Shown here: positions 22,846-35,543 of the stretch, one piece after another | How positions within the stretch are numbered: the stretch's first letter is position 1 | Layout: every line of letters begins with the position of its first letter | Assembly: GCF_910592395.1 (NCBI RefSeq) | Contig: NC_088321.1 | Span: 8,000,001-8,064,000 of the forward strand | Reading direction: 5' to 3' | Length of the DNA stretch: 64,000 nt | DNA from: Lineus longissimus | Taxonomy: Eukaryota > Nemertea > Pilidiophora > Heteronemertea > Lineidae | The notes under the pieces: model-generated | The model's database searches: none | The model's input: the letters and a program-made list of their open reading frames with translations, nothing else | Told to the model about the DNA's origin: nothing | Program-made: the position numbers and the translations under genes

Positions 22846-23018
22846 ACTCAGTACTTCAGCATGCACTGATATAGCAAGAAGGTCTTTCGCATCAGCACTT
22901 CTGCGTGCTAGACGTTATAGCTTCAAGTTGCCTCATAATAACGGTACCGACACACACTTGGCCCTTGCCTTCACCTATCCATTTCAGCTGAGCGCCAGGC
23001 CCTTGGGCCTCTTGTTTT

Positions 23019-26000
23019 AAAATTCTTGCGGATAAAATTTGTTAGGTCTACACTTTTGGTATTAAAATTGACCTATCACGTTCCAGATGTGTGAGTTCAA
23101 CTAAGTTCATTTGGTAACACCGATGTGAAAAACACTTTTAAAACGTTTAACCATTCCGTAAAATCCTGATTTTATTTGAATATGGTAATCCCAATTTAAA
23201 ATAGGCTCCCCTCTGATGAACTGTACTGTATACCGTATAAAGTTCACCTGGAGTTTCGGGGTTTTATAAACAGTAAAGTTGAAGCTTACGAAACACAGTG
23301 CCATCCGTGACACACTGTGGCGAATGTGAGATATGTTATTGCGTGCGTTTGAATTTACCACCATCCTGTATGTGGCGGCCTCTGGACTAATTAAAAAACA
23401 GTTGACGAGGATTTTTGATGCAACATGACGAGGACAATCGTTTAGTTTCTGAAGACGAATTGGCAAAAATATAGGACTTTAGGCGCAGATGAATATGAGA
23501 CGGGAGCTTAATTCGTTGTTGAAGCAGGCTATAAGGCTGTAAGGAACTTGTGTTTTCGAGCCGAAATAAAGCTATGGTTTTAATTGACAGCACTATTCTT
23601 GTTTATGGAATCACAGAAAAATAAACCTTTTATTCCCCAAATGACGTGCGGTGGGTAGGCCAGCCACAAGATCCAATCTAGTCCGGGGGTATGCCCCTAT
23701 AAATCCGGTCTGCCCAAAAGGTCAAAGCGTTAAAAAAAAACTTTGTTCCAAGACTGACAAATCCTTCGATCATCAAACCTCTGCCGTATAGAAAACTAAA
23801 TCTCCAATATTTTTATCCAATGTATACCGATGAACCGATATTGTGCAATATGACAGGCCCTTTCAACCTCGATATTTCAACATGTGCGATGGTCCAAACT
23901 TTTTCGGTGATGGCAAAATAGTGCCAATATTTTACGGATTAAATCATCTCATCACAAGCATTTTGTAGGACATATACAAGTTGAAATATTGTTCTACAAT
24001 AACTAATAAGCTAAAGTGAATTTTCCTGATCTTGAGGTTATTTATAAATAAGTGAAGTATAGATACGTTACCGACTCGACAATGCCCAATGATCTCAATG
24101 CACCTTAATGATATTCATCTGTTCGACTGTACACATTTTAAAAAAGGTTTACTCTTTTTACGAAGCGGTTAAACGTTTTTAAAGTGTTCTTCATACATTG
24201 TCATATCGTTGTGGCCAAATTAACCTAGTTGAACTCAGAAATGTGAACACCAGATTATCCTTAGGGTAGGTCTAACCAATTCTCGAGTGTAATAATCTGT
24301 TTCAAATTTCTAGGGTCTTCTTTGCTTGGTTTGCCTGTCCCGCATACAGACCTTTTGCAACCCTCATGTTCCCTCCATTAGACAGTATTCTCCCCCTGAC
24401 ATATAAAAAGAGTATTGTTTTTTCAAGATGTCAACTAACGCCGTTCAATTATGACACCAGCCGCGCATGCCAAGAACTGTCTATTTGTTTACCGCCGCTT
24501 ATTATTTTACTTTCAGCGGGAATGTGTTCAAACACAAAATTGGAGCCGGCATAGCTATACATGTAGCCCGGTGTACCGGGTGGAGCAACGCGCCATAGCT
24601 ACCGCACCAAAATACTGTTAACCAAGTTTAGAACCGATATGTCGATGACATCGTTGGAGTTATCATAAAAGGGGGGGGGGGATTATTTGGATATTCTACT
24701 GAATAAACCCGTTACCCCAATGCAGTGCTGAACTCAAAAGTGAGGCATTCTCTGCAGACAACGAAGGGTGTATTTTGAGTTAAGTCCAGAGATCAGTATA
24801 CAGTGTATATAAAATATTCGGACAAAAATGTCTGAACTTGATTCAATCACTGACCTCCATGTTTTCGCGGTAATGCTTTCATTTAAAACACGAGCAAATT
24901 ATCCGGGGATCGAGCGGGCATGTTGATAAAATCAGCCTTAACTCCAGACTAACGATCGACAGTAACGTGGGACTCTGGATTTTCGAGGATAGTTAAAATT
25001 AGGCAGGCTATACTTGGAATGAAATTAAAATTCAGTTTTAGTGATTTATTGAAAATAACGTGTAACTCTAAAAGTTTAGATAGCAATGAAAGATATACAT
25101 GTACGTTTATATGCAAAGGCCGAACCTGTTGGTGTCCTGAGGTCAGGCACATGGTTTGTATAAACTCAAATTATATGGCTCATTTTCACCACATGCTATA
25201 TGAGAACTTTAAAACCCATGAATAAATCAAAATTCTGGCAAAGCTGGCATTTCATTTCTGAGAGCTTTCGCTAAACCACGTCTTTGAAATTTGAAAACAT
25301 TTTCTTCCGTGTTGACTTAAAAAAACTTGTTGCAATTCTGCTGATCCGAAAAATAAAGTTATAAGCTCACTAGTTTTTCTTCTTTGACAGCATTCACAAG
25401 AACCAGTTTAATCATTTTCCGAGCCATTTTGCATACTTAATTCGAATACTATTTGTCATGTTTGTCCAATGTTATCGGAAGTGTGCTGGATGGTGCACAA
25501 AAAAAGTGTCAGTCGATTATAATTTGCCGTTACTTCTAATTCCGCCAGAACTTATCTGCAAGGGGTGGGATTGTTAGACATTTTGAAAAATATGACAACA
25601 GCTTGTGAAGAGGATGACAGCACATACCATGTACATGTATAATATCATGGTTAAAATTATTCCAGATTTAGTTAGTAGATTTGCTGTCATCCGTACGAGC
25701 TGAGCGGTTTCTCGAATGAACGCCATGCCAAAAACATACAATGTAGCTAAACAGGCCCTATGATATTCCAACTAATCAGTTTATATTGGTCATGAATGGC
25801 CACGCATATAATTGGGCGCCAAAACATTCAGTCAACAGTGGTTTGATCGAGTCGATCAGGGGCGGGCTTGGGATTGGCGCTCTCACTATATCTTATCCAC
25901 TGTCTTATCGGTTGATGATACTTTCACTCTCCATTATTCTCGTCATAACAACATCTATGTAATTTAAATAGCAGTGGTTGAGAATGAAAATGTTCTCGCC

Positions 26001-26870
26001 ATCTTGAGTTAAAACTGTATGCAGTGCTAGAGAATGGAATCGTACCGGAAACATGTAGAGCGGGTTACTTCTCGAAAGTTGGCACAAACTGCTTTTTCCA
26101 TTTTTTACTAATCATGGGAAGGTGTTTCCAGCCGTGCAGTCTAACATATCGCGATCGGCGTGCTCATCCGGTGGGTTTAAAATGGAAGCAGCAGCTAATC
26201 GTTAAGTTCAGCAGTTATACTGCCAGGTGTTGTTTAATTAAGAGCAACGTGTACATGTATGCACGTCAATAAGGATCTACCGATAAGGTGGTACAAAATT
26301 GGTGACAACTCGCAAAACGGAAACTCTTGCTTGATCACTGATTACCTGCTTGTATGGCAGCTTCCCAGGATCTCACTAAGCCCTCTGGAGGGTGGGAGTT
26401 GGTGTGTTCATTGTGGGTTTAAAATATGTACACGTGGAGGTCCTTCAGGTTCGAGGTATACATTTTATAGTCTGCTGTTACTGATCCCGAGAGATTCATC
26501 TTTTTACGGCTTTGCTACTCTACCGATCTTTTTATGTTTTATGAAATAAAACTTGGTTTGGTACTTGTTGGTATTCGTTTATCAATCTAAACTGAACTGG
26601 TGTTACTGATTGTACAGATTTATATATAGGACGATATATTTATTGCGACTCAATGCACTGGGGTTGCGTTTAGATGAAATGACCAAGGCCATTGTGCTCA
26701 CCTCCCTCACAGGCGGTTTATTAGATATGATAGAAAATACCGATTATACGATTTTAGCTACCTGGTGGACAAAGCAAGAATCGAACCATCCCGAAATTCA
26801 GTCAGCGAGGTTTCATAATAGCTAGGGCTACATACTTATATACATGTATTATATAACCAACTTCCATGTC
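23019..26870. other. Unassigned, about 3.9 kb
   Basis: AT-rich sequence with only short overlapping ORFs and no recognisable domain, exon pair or repeat family. A G run lies near 24670-24680. Confidence 0.4.
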
Positions 26871-27215
26871 AATAGCTCGATCCAGTAGTTACGGAACGTG
26901 CCACCTTCGGCCAATTCACGCTAGTCGACCCCTGTGAATTTGAAAAGTGAACGTGTGTAATAAAATGTCATGTACCGTCATTATATGAACCTATGATAAC
27001 AATTTGGAGATGATCTGGCCCTTGGGGAGATAGCAATTTTTGTGTTTTCGGGCATCGAATCGAACCGAAATTTAGTCTGCAGGGTGTCATTTTATAGTGG
27101 AACATATGCACGAAGTTTCAAGTTGATAAATCCAGTAGCTACAACGCGTGCCTTGCTAACGGACGACGACGATGACGACAAGCTCACAACCTCTCTTGAT
27201 GACGGGTGATGTTCA
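26870..27215 (-). mobile_element. Hairpin-family element, reversed fragment
   Basis: The reverse complement reads AGAGGTTGTGAGCTTGTCG, then a CGTCGTCGTCCGTTAGCA tract and AAGGCACG, followed by TTGAAACTTCGTGCATATG, the same order as the 5' end of the 1.1 kb elements. The 5' hairpin is decayed and the 3' part is missing. Confidence 0.7.
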
Positions 27216-27489
27216 TATCAAATGCATTACTGAGACTTGTTGTGATCATTTACAAAATGTTTGTATTAATTAGTGGATAACATAAGATTGGTCCGACCAA
27301 GGCAAGTAGTGCTGGTTTTGATAGTTTAAGTTTAGTCTATACTCGATTTGATTTGAAGAGGTACAGGAAGGTTTCATGTGGTTGATTGGATGCTGACTCT
27401 TGCCTGACGCAGGATACTTTCACTGTTCTTCTTATGATTGATACTTAGGCCTGGCTAGCTCATGCTGGTCTTCATTCGATCAACGATTA

Positions 27490-28250
27490 CCGACATTCGC
27501 AAGCGTTTCCGGATACCAAAACTTTGCCAAACTGGCAAGTCTAATTTACATAAATGCGTCAAAAGCAAGAGGGTTACTCAGTGGTAAACTGTTTGACGCT
27601 CCGACCCCAGCGGCACTTCAAGCCAACAAGTTACTAAAAGCGCTTCCATTCATTACCCCCGAAGTGGATTTTACCGGAGCCGAGTATGATCTGAAGGAAA
27701 ATTCGGATGCCGAAAATAAAGCTTACACATGTTTGTCTCTTAACCTCTGCGGTGACACGCGCCGCACTTATAACTTGTAAAAAAACATTTTATGAGCATT
27801 TGGCAAGTTTGCCGACAGGCGCTCCTTGTCGGAACGCATAATTTCAGGCAATGCATCGACATATCTAGCCGAAGTGGTCTAACTGCAGAAACTGTGCGAG
27901 TCTGAGGACATTATTCATATCTCACAAAACATCGCATGGCCCTGCAAATGGTTATACGACGTGTATATACGTCATATGGGCTGAAAAATATTCCTACGGA
28001 AGATGAGACGATAGTCGACGAACGCCCTTTTATCTACGCATTTATGGATTAAGAGACACAACCACAGTCTGACGCCGTCGCATCTATCATAAAAGGGATG
28101 TCACTTATCTCCCTACATCACTCGATAGATGTCGATGAACAATTGGATCTTGCCTACGAGATCAAGTAGATGGAATAACAAAATCGTGCAGATATAACAC
28201 CAAGTGTTGTGCCTCAAGGTCAAGGTTGTCTCTTTATTTATTTGATACCT
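27490..28250 (+). pseudogene. Degenerate coding-like stretch, unidentified
   Basis: One plus-strand frame stays open for long pieces with protein-like content (ARGLLSGKLFDAPTPAAL, then LPFITPEVDFTGAEYDL, later DAVASIIKGMSLISL), interrupted by stops and frame changes. The texture resembles a decayed retrotransposon gag, but I cannot name the family. Neighbouring sequence gives no LTR or pol that would settle it. Confidence 0.35.
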
Positions 28251-28277
28251 GACTCGAGATCTCGATGATTGGTAAAT

Positions 28278-28535
28278 TCAACGTAACACAGTGGAATTGA
28301 AACAATAAAGTTCCTCGACATTACCCGGATCATAGGAGCAAAAAGAAGCCATGCAATGAATTAACCTCTGAAGTTTAGGTAGAATTTTAGAAATAACATC
28401 CGCTGTGGATGCTAAAGTTTCTAAAGTTTTCATTCTCACTATTTTATTCTTCGGAAGATCGGGCAGTTCAGTGAATCGGACACTTCCGCTCTCATTGGTT
28501 TTCATGTACGGCATGTTTTTCTTTGATACGAACAC
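28278..28535 (-). CDS. Unidentified ORF or exon
   Basis: An 85-codon minus frame preceded by a plausible acceptor (TTGTCGATGCAG), with peptide segments FTELPDLPKNKIVRMKTL and LPKLQRLIHCMASFCSY before a stop. With the ORF at 28647-28913 it may be the 3' exon of a small gene, but I find no good donor linking them. No family recognised. Confidence 0.3.
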   Translation of the reverse strand: MFVSKKNMPYMKTNESGSVRFTELPDLPKNKIVRMKTLETLASTADVISKILPKLQRLIHCMASFCSYDPGNVEELYCFNSTVLR

Positions 28536-28646
28536 TCAAAAACTGCATCGACAAAAATATTTATAATACTATTACTGAATATCGTCCAGACACCAAGCTT
28601 GTAAATATGGTTACATCTATACTATAATGCGCGTTGTGGCCGCTAT

Positions 28647-28913
28647 TTAGGAGGTAATTTTTGTTTCAAAATTGGGCCTTGGAAATGCGTCCAATTCTTG
28701 CAACCTTTGGCTTCGTATGTCTGGATCATACGTAAGAGTGTCACTGAGGGTGTCATACGTCGAATATCTTCGTGGTTTTAGAATAAATAACAACTTTTCA
28801 GAGAGCACGTCGACTGGAGAGCTCCGCTCATTCTCAAAAGCATACACAAACTTCACGCATATTCTCCCTGCCACATCAGTATTAGCCTCCAGCACAAATG
28901 TAGTGCTATACAA
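28647..28913 (-). CDS. Unidentified ORF or exon
   Basis: An 88-codon minus-strand frame, open upstream to a possible CAG acceptor at about 28925. Segments such as TTFVLEANTDVAGRICVKF and YSTYDTLSDTLTYDPDIR look protein-like with beta-strand character. The complementary plus strand is also open (28672-28938), so a chance ORF pair is possible. No family recognised. Confidence 0.3.
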   Translation of the reverse strand: MYSTTFVLEANTDVAGRICVKFVYAFENERSSPVDVLSEKLLFILKPRRYSTYDTLSDTLTYDPDIRSQRLQELDAFPRPNFETKITS

Positions 28914-30093
28914 TCTGGTCCATGGTGCAGGGTATTAGCAGGGAGATTAATGATTAGCCTGTTCTATTTTAGTTCTATTCGAGAAACACTGACCTGAGTG
29001 ATAAGGCAAATTCTGGAGAGTGGCCTACCGGAACATGCAGTCAGGGTATCAATAAACAGTTATGCCAGGATGGACAAAATATGTACAGTGGCCAGCGCTT
29101 GCTCTTTGTTTTATTCTTTACTGACTGATGTTGTCAGTTTGAATTGCGTTCTGCATCTCTCCATGCGCCTGGCTTTGGTCCGACAGTGGCATTGGGTACG
29201 GGAGTGGGTAGGTGATATGCCTAATATGTGAGGGCCTTATTTGGAACAGGACCTGCTGTCACTGGTCTCAATGCATTGTGCAAAATAGCGTACTCCAATC
29301 AATCTATTGGGGGTTGCATGTAGATAGCAGCAATAAGTCCCTAAATGCAGTTAATTTCGTGTTTAACCTTTAATAAAACTTCAGTAACGTTAGAAATTTA
29401 ATGTAGCTCAATCATCGTGCCCATTTAACTAATGTATATTACATTTCAACTTTGCCCACTCCATGGGTATATGCTAGTCTAATAAATGGATGCAGCCCAG
29501 GATGACTTCTTAAGTTGCGCTTTACAATATAACTTGGCTAATTGTTTCTTATCACACTTGACAAATCATTCAGTGCCATATTGCGGCGGCCGTAGTTACA
29601 CCGATATTTTCGGAAATCTATTCCCCAACTGGTCAAAATTGGGCCGCTTTATTCATATATTTAGTATGTTAATTGGCTGGGTTATGCCACTTGCGTGCGC
29701 TTTTAAAATATCGCTTGTATTGGTAGTTTATCCGCTGTACATGCTAAGTAATATCAGTGTTTATTTTTTCATAGACCTCCGTCGGATGCACTGATCTTTA
29801 TTCGTTCATCCTCAAATTGGAAAATCACCTTCACATCAGAAATAGCGGCCGACGTCACGGCCAAGTTCAGCGCATAGCTACATGAAAAAAAAACCTGCCC
29901 AGTTTGGCAATTTGACACCTGCGGACGAGTAATAATTGCTTTCAGTCAGCTGAAATCGCCGTTCACTAACACGACTATCGACCAAATCGAATATTGAAAA
30001 ACTAAGGCCAATATTAAGCGGAACCACGTCATTAAAACTCACCTGCACACTCGTGAACTGACGTCGGTTTCGTTAAAAGAGATTTCAAGTGAA

Positions 30094-30278
30094 GTTCACA
30101 TTGCAATCTCAGAACGGTTTGAGTCAAAGCGGTTCACGAGAAACACGTTACGAAGCGGTTTGCGTAGACTAGTTGGAAATTGGTTCGAAAATTTTACAGT
30201 GGGAGCACGTCAGACCGTTTTGATGTCTTAAATTGATGTACAATGCACTTTAAACCGGTTTGAGATTGCAGCGTGAAC
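30094..30278. repeat. Inverted repeat, possible small MITE
   Basis: GTTCAC..TGCAATCTCA near 30094 is matched by its reverse complement ending at 30278, with 22 of 26 bases identical. The intervening sequence repeats a CGGTTTG-type motif several times. Confidence 0.5.
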
Positions 30279-31100
30279 ACGTCATATATGGCTCAGTCAA
30301 GTGGCAAAAAATTCTACAATGATGTCAAGCTACCATCACCAAGTCAGTGCTGTCAGCTTCATATCAGATAATTGTTCCTATGAGAATATATCGTTGACAA
30401 CAGCCAGCACTTGGGATCTGCAATACTTGGTTGGTATTATTTGAGCAGGCTCTGCCCATCACTCTCATACATAGTGCTCCGCCACCTGCCTTCGAACATG
30501 ACAAAGACAATCGACTGGCTGATAGTTTTGATGACGCCTTTGCTTACCCTGAGCTGAAAGAAAGAATACAGATGTTGTATAATGTGTAAAAATTTTTGTA
30601 ACGTTAGCTTTTTGGCCACAAATACGAGACTAGTTAATGTATAACGAAATCTCCGTTTCAGCGATATTGATGTGTTTGGTCGGAATGCCTAATCCATAAT
30701 TATTATGTAATGCTACATTCTTCTTATTGGGTCCCAAAATATTCTTCTTTCCGACATTCAGTAGATGCACTGGGCTATATTATGTTTACCAATGATAAAT
30801 CCTATAGTTACTTTCAACGATATTTTAAGTGTATAACACCTTCATTCACTCAGTTGTTCTTATCACCTTGAACAGATGTTATCGTAAAACGGCCGTTCAC
30901 TTTTTCTGTACAAAACTGTAATACTTATATATTTCTTATGATTGATATTTCCCCATCACTCTTATAATGTCATCTGTGCCTTCAATGATTACAATGATGA
31001 CACACTGAAGAGAGTTAATGATATCATTTGCGCCTCTGATCTGCTTACCTCATGTCTCTGAAAGAGAGAATACAGAAGTTGTAACGTAAACTCCTCGGTA

Positions 31101-31143
31101 GGCCATGACAATGTCATGTCATTTTAATGACATTGTCATGGCC
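31101..31143. repeat. Perfect 17-bp-arm hairpin
   Basis: GGCCATGACAATGTCAT (31101-31117) is followed after nine bases by its exact reverse complement (31127-31143). It could be the remnant of a foldback element. There is no downstream U-tract or other evidence of an RNA gene. Confidence 0.8.
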
Positions 31144-34100
31144 TCCCGACTAGTGATTAGGCACGCTATTAAAGTTTAAACTTAAATAGAGTGAGCGGCT
31201 TTTTACCTCAATATGTTTGTACTTCCCTTGTTTCATTATTAGCAAACCAAACATTTTTTGTCTTTTTAAAATTTGGCTTTTAGTATTAGAAGTAAGAAAG
31301 ACATGATTTTTGTTAATCTCTACCCTCAAAGGGTCAATGAATTCCTCGCGTGGGAATTTGCTTTCCCGCTCTCCGAAATGCAGTGTTGTTTGCCTAGAAA
31401 TGAGAGTCCGAAGCCTTACAAATGACGCATTTTCTCTCCCGATGTTCTAATTTTTCGAAGCGATGTTAAGAAAAGACGTTGAATGTACCCTTTGTATTAT
31501 TAAAGTCGTCCACCATCGTGGTTGATTTGGGCTATATTCCTAGTATAGACTCTATAGCAACAAGGAAAAAAATTTCTGTTTTGATGCATTGCTCCAGGCA
31601 GTGCATATATTCATGCATTTCTCCATATGTGGAGGATCTCCGGGCTCTGGGTAACTCGCGTCCAGTTAAAACATTGGAATAGCGTTTCAGTCAGCTTTTA
31701 AATCATGAATTTTATATGCAGTTGGGTGGTGGAAACTACTAGAAACTGTAATAATTAAAGGTGACTGGCAGTAAAAAAATTGGTAAAATTACCCTAACAA
31801 TGCCATTGGTAATTTAAGAGTCAAAACGCAATACTTAATTTACCATATAAAAATGATTTAACACAAAAAATATGCAATATCGATGTGGTGAGTTTTTGCT
31901 TAAAATTCCATTCATCTTGCATTAAGACTGTTTGTTCGATAAACCAAAAATTCAAATGCAAATACACAATAACACATTGGTCAATGAAAGCTCTGACATG
32001 TCGGAGGTTTTGATTTGGTGATTTCATCTTAGACCTGAAGCCGAAAACGGACACATTTGGCACCAAATGTTGACATACCAATAATGGAACATTACAAAAG
32101 TAAGCAATATGTGACGATTGGTTACAAGAATACTTTTGTTTTTTTTATAAAGATGAAACGAAACGCACGCCAAAAATAAATCTAACTTACGGTAACTTCA
32201 TGTTTATGTTAACCAGCATATTACCTCCGGAAAAGAATGACGGCCTTCTGCCCTAAAAGCTCCTCATGATTGTTCCAAGTGGGTCTTTTAGACTTGCCAC
32301 ACCGAATATATTTTCAATACCTCTCCTAATATGCACTTGACAGATAAAAACACACTCGCGCCTAATTGATAGGTCTGGATCCTCCAACCTTGTCTCAGCG
32401 CTCCATTTTCAACTCTGAAATGCCGGTAAATCGCGTGTTTTTGGCTGAATATTATTGAAAATATCGTCGCTCTCCCTGTGTCTCGCAAGGAACATCGAAG
32501 TCGAAGTTCGAGCGCGGGATTTTTTGACAACCTGCCTCCCCCTCCTCCCGGAAATAATCCTGGCGTAAACCCTGCTTGTGAGCATTTGTTACCAGCAATA
32601 GTAGCATGCTGGGGTATACATATGGAAAAATCCGTTGCGAGCTTTGCTGGCGGTTACCTTGCGAGCATGCTGGGGTATAAATGTGACGGCTCCAGTCAAG
32701 CTCGATTATTTTTCGTTCTTAATAAATGTGTGTACGAGCTGGTTTCCCCGATCCCGTTTCCGACAATTTCTTGGCGAACTCTATGTAAGCCCTGCGCTGT
32801 TAATTTTTGTATGTGGTTGTGTGTGTGTTTCCTCTCCGGGGAATGTATCGTGCAAGTAAATCGAACCAGTGTATTATTACGCTCTCATTTGCTTATAGAA
32901 ATCGTTTCGGTGGCATTTGGGAGCGAAACGATGCCATTGTATTGGAAGTGATACCTCAGTTTGTCGTTTACCACATGAAGTCAATAAATGGCCAAAAGTT
33001 CATTGCATAATCTTAATCAGGCTAAAGTTGGACCTGACATTTGCGGCTTATCCAATTATTAAATAGATATTTGACTAATAGGTCTCGCGGTTTGATTTAT
33101 TGCCTCACTTTCTCTTTTCAGACAAAGACGATTTTTCGCCTGGGCCAGAATAAGGAATAAAGATGCGGTGGATACTAAATTGCAGCCCAAAACAATTTAC
33201 GGTAGCGCAGCTTCTTTTCCGGGGCACCTGCCCTAGTGAAGCTTTGTCTTCACGTGGGTTCTGAGGCTGAGTTTTCTGTCTTTCCCTGCCATACCGATAT
33301 ATTTTGTGAACGGCATTACCACGGTACTACATTACTACTTGCTACCGAATTAACTCTTGAGCCCCCATTGTGTATGTCGCCTTCCTATCTGCTTCGGTAT
33401 GAGCAACGTTTGAAAGACAAGAAACTCAGTCCTAAGCCCACGTAATCGTATGGTGTCGATTACAATAATTCATTTTCTTATATGGTTCTCCCGACTGTCT
33501 CAGTTCTCATTTTGAAGAAAAAAAGGAAAAAAGGGAAGTTTTCGCACCAAGATCTTAAATCTATGCGCTTCTTTTCTCCGCGTTTTGAAAGGTTTTTCGG
33601 TATTTTTTTTTATATTTGAGGAGATCTCGGGTGAATAAGGAAACTATTTGCATGCCACACGGTTATCTATAGTGTAAGATTGTCCAATCACTCCTTGCGA
33701 GACGATAGCTTTCGCCGAGGATGTGTCTTATCCTAATGATAAACCGAAGAAATGAATGTGATATGTTGGCGTTAATTATTTTCAAAGATACAAACAGTTC
33801 GAACAATTTATCTTTGCATTACAATGCTTTAAATGAAAGCCATTCCAGAACAGGGCGGAGCCCAGTGGTCGAATCGTGCTGCAACTTTGTCGTCCGAATC
33901 TTATCTCTGGTCGCTCTCACACGGTGTCTGCAGAGAATGCCTCGCTTTTATTTGTGAACTGGCCGGGGGTAATGAATGTATTCAGTAGAAGATCAGAATG
34001 CGCATCAGGCGGGGGGGGGGGGAGTCACGGTCACTGCATGAATAATCGTAATTTTTCTGGTCCCACATTACCCCCTGGTTATGGCTCAAGCTTCCATTCG

Positions 34101-35363
34101 TTGACCGATTCATCTTTCAATGGTTGGTTGTACATCAGTCTCTTAATTTGGAAATTTTCTCTCGAGGGGTCATCCATCTCTCCCGCCTATAATTATTACT
34201 ACGACTGCTTTGATTGTGTTTGGGAACCACATATATGTCGTCCATGTGAAAACAACGCTTGGTTGTAGCATCAGCCCGATAATACTGTCTTTCATCCTGA
34301 CATTCTGCAGTGAGGTCCGATCCAAGGGTATATACTGGCAAAAGCTGTTGAAAAAGTCCCTACACTTGAGCATACAATATGATTAACATCATTATAAAGA
34401 TGTCTAGTCAGCAGGACAACTTTAACAAGTTAGGAATCTATGAGTTTGTGCTTATTTGCGGACATGATCGACTGGCACCTGATAATGCATCGTTCAAACA
34501 TGACCCGTGAGCGCAATCGGATTTTCGTGTGATCGCAACAGGGCACCTTCCAAGGTATTCAGTAAATCAGAACCTTTGCCAAAGTATTAGTACAGAACGT
34601 GTTCTGAAAATTGACAGAAGTTGGTCGATTACTTCTCCTGACGCAGAACCGCATGATCACCGATGAAGTATCTTGGTCACTCATGGCTTCTGTCTTGATA
34701 CTGGGTATGTTTTGGGTAAGTTTTTAACAGTTGTAGACCGACCTAGAAGAAAATTAAAGGTCTAAGTCCGGAAAGGAAGACGCTTCATAACTTTATTGAT
34801 CATCGATTGTCCAACGGGAGTGGCAGCCACTTGGTAAATTTTCATTTAAAGCCTGTTTGATCGATCGCATGCACGATGAACACGCTGGCCGGTGTACATG
34901 ATGTACGTGGTTGCACGCTCAGTATACGTGGTGTCGCAGGAGAAATAGTCCAGGCAGAAAGAAGTCCTAGTTGGTCCATAAAGCAGCAGAAGCACTTGTT
35001 CTCCTACAATGCCAATCAACCAAGTTACCGAGTGATTCGATGACAAGCAACAGCTGTCGATCATCCACCACCAAGACGTCTAGGTTCAGACAGAGGAAGT
35101 TTTAGAAGCTGAAATGGTGAAAACTAAACAGATTGCTGAGCAACAGATACAGGAGGCTAGGATTCAAGCCGAAATAGCTCGAAAGGAGATCCACATTAGC
35201 ATGAAGATGCGGCGCCGATTGGTAGACTTGAGAGCAGAGATGTGCGCTGTGCAGTGATACTCTGAAGACGATCCAGAAGAAGAACAGTTGACAGAAGCCG
35301 CTCGCCGAACAGGCATCATTGCCTTGTATCAACCCAATTTGGCAAGCCCGGCTTGAATTACCT

Positions 35364-35543
35364 AGCCCGGTGTAAAAGTAAAAAGTGTCCCCCCTAGAAA
35401 AAGTGTCCGGGCCTATTGTATTCTGACAGATTATGGCATATGGTTCTATAGAGGCAATGACCGTCAATAGCTCAGCGCATAATAGAATCCTTTGTTCCCG
35501 GACAGTTTATCCTAGGACATTTTAAACTTCTACACCGGCTTGA
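35364..35543. mobile_element. 180-bp inverted-repeat MITE inside BEL gag
   Basis: The ends CCGGTGTAAAAGT and ACTTCTACACCGG are part of imperfect inverted repeats of about 30 bp. The flanks read CTTGAATTACC on the left and CTTGAATTGCC on the right, a likely 11-bp target duplication with one change (a TAG lies between the left flank and the terminus). It interrupts BEL gag. A truncated reverse-oriented copy is at 12345-12520. Confidence 0.75.

Larger units (their letters stand above)
19205..23018 (+). mobile_element. Hairpin-ended element, about 3.8 kb (Helentron-like?)
   Basis: The left end reads TTTTAGCTCAGCTGAC followed at once by GTCAGC.GAGCT, which folds into a hairpin. The right end is TCAGCTGAGCGCC, then a second hairpin AGGCCC-TT-GGGCCT and a T-rich terminus. 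GCTCAGCTGA (left) and TCAGCTGAGC (right) are perfect 10-bp inverted repeats. A (CCAT)n microsatellite follows the left hairpin. A related 1.1 kb element is nested at 21218-22340. Short subterminal inverted repeats, a 3' hairpin and a microsatellite next to the 5' end resemble Helentron/HINE elements, but no Rep/helicase gene is present. It could instead be two separate truncated elements of one family. Confidence 0.55.
28940..35089. other. Mostly unassigned, about 6 kb
   Basis: No gene recognised. It holds a candidate small MITE (30094-30278), a perfect hairpin (31101-31143), an LTR-like promoter/polyA pair at 32676 (TATAAA) and 32721 (AATAAA), and a G run at about 34008-34021. The 157-codon ORF at 32478-32951 has no domain and overlaps the LTR-like stretch. 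The 5' LTR and leader of the BEL remnant downstream would be expected here but were not identified. Confidence 0.4.

Noticed and set aside
26640-26825. 71-codon ORF 26610-26825 as a gene
   Set aside because: No domain, no splice signals, and AT-rich codon use like the surrounding DNA.
32478-32951. 157-codon ORF as a secreted or membrane protein
   Set aside because: It overlaps LTR-like promoter/polyA signals, has no clear signal peptide at its start and no domain.
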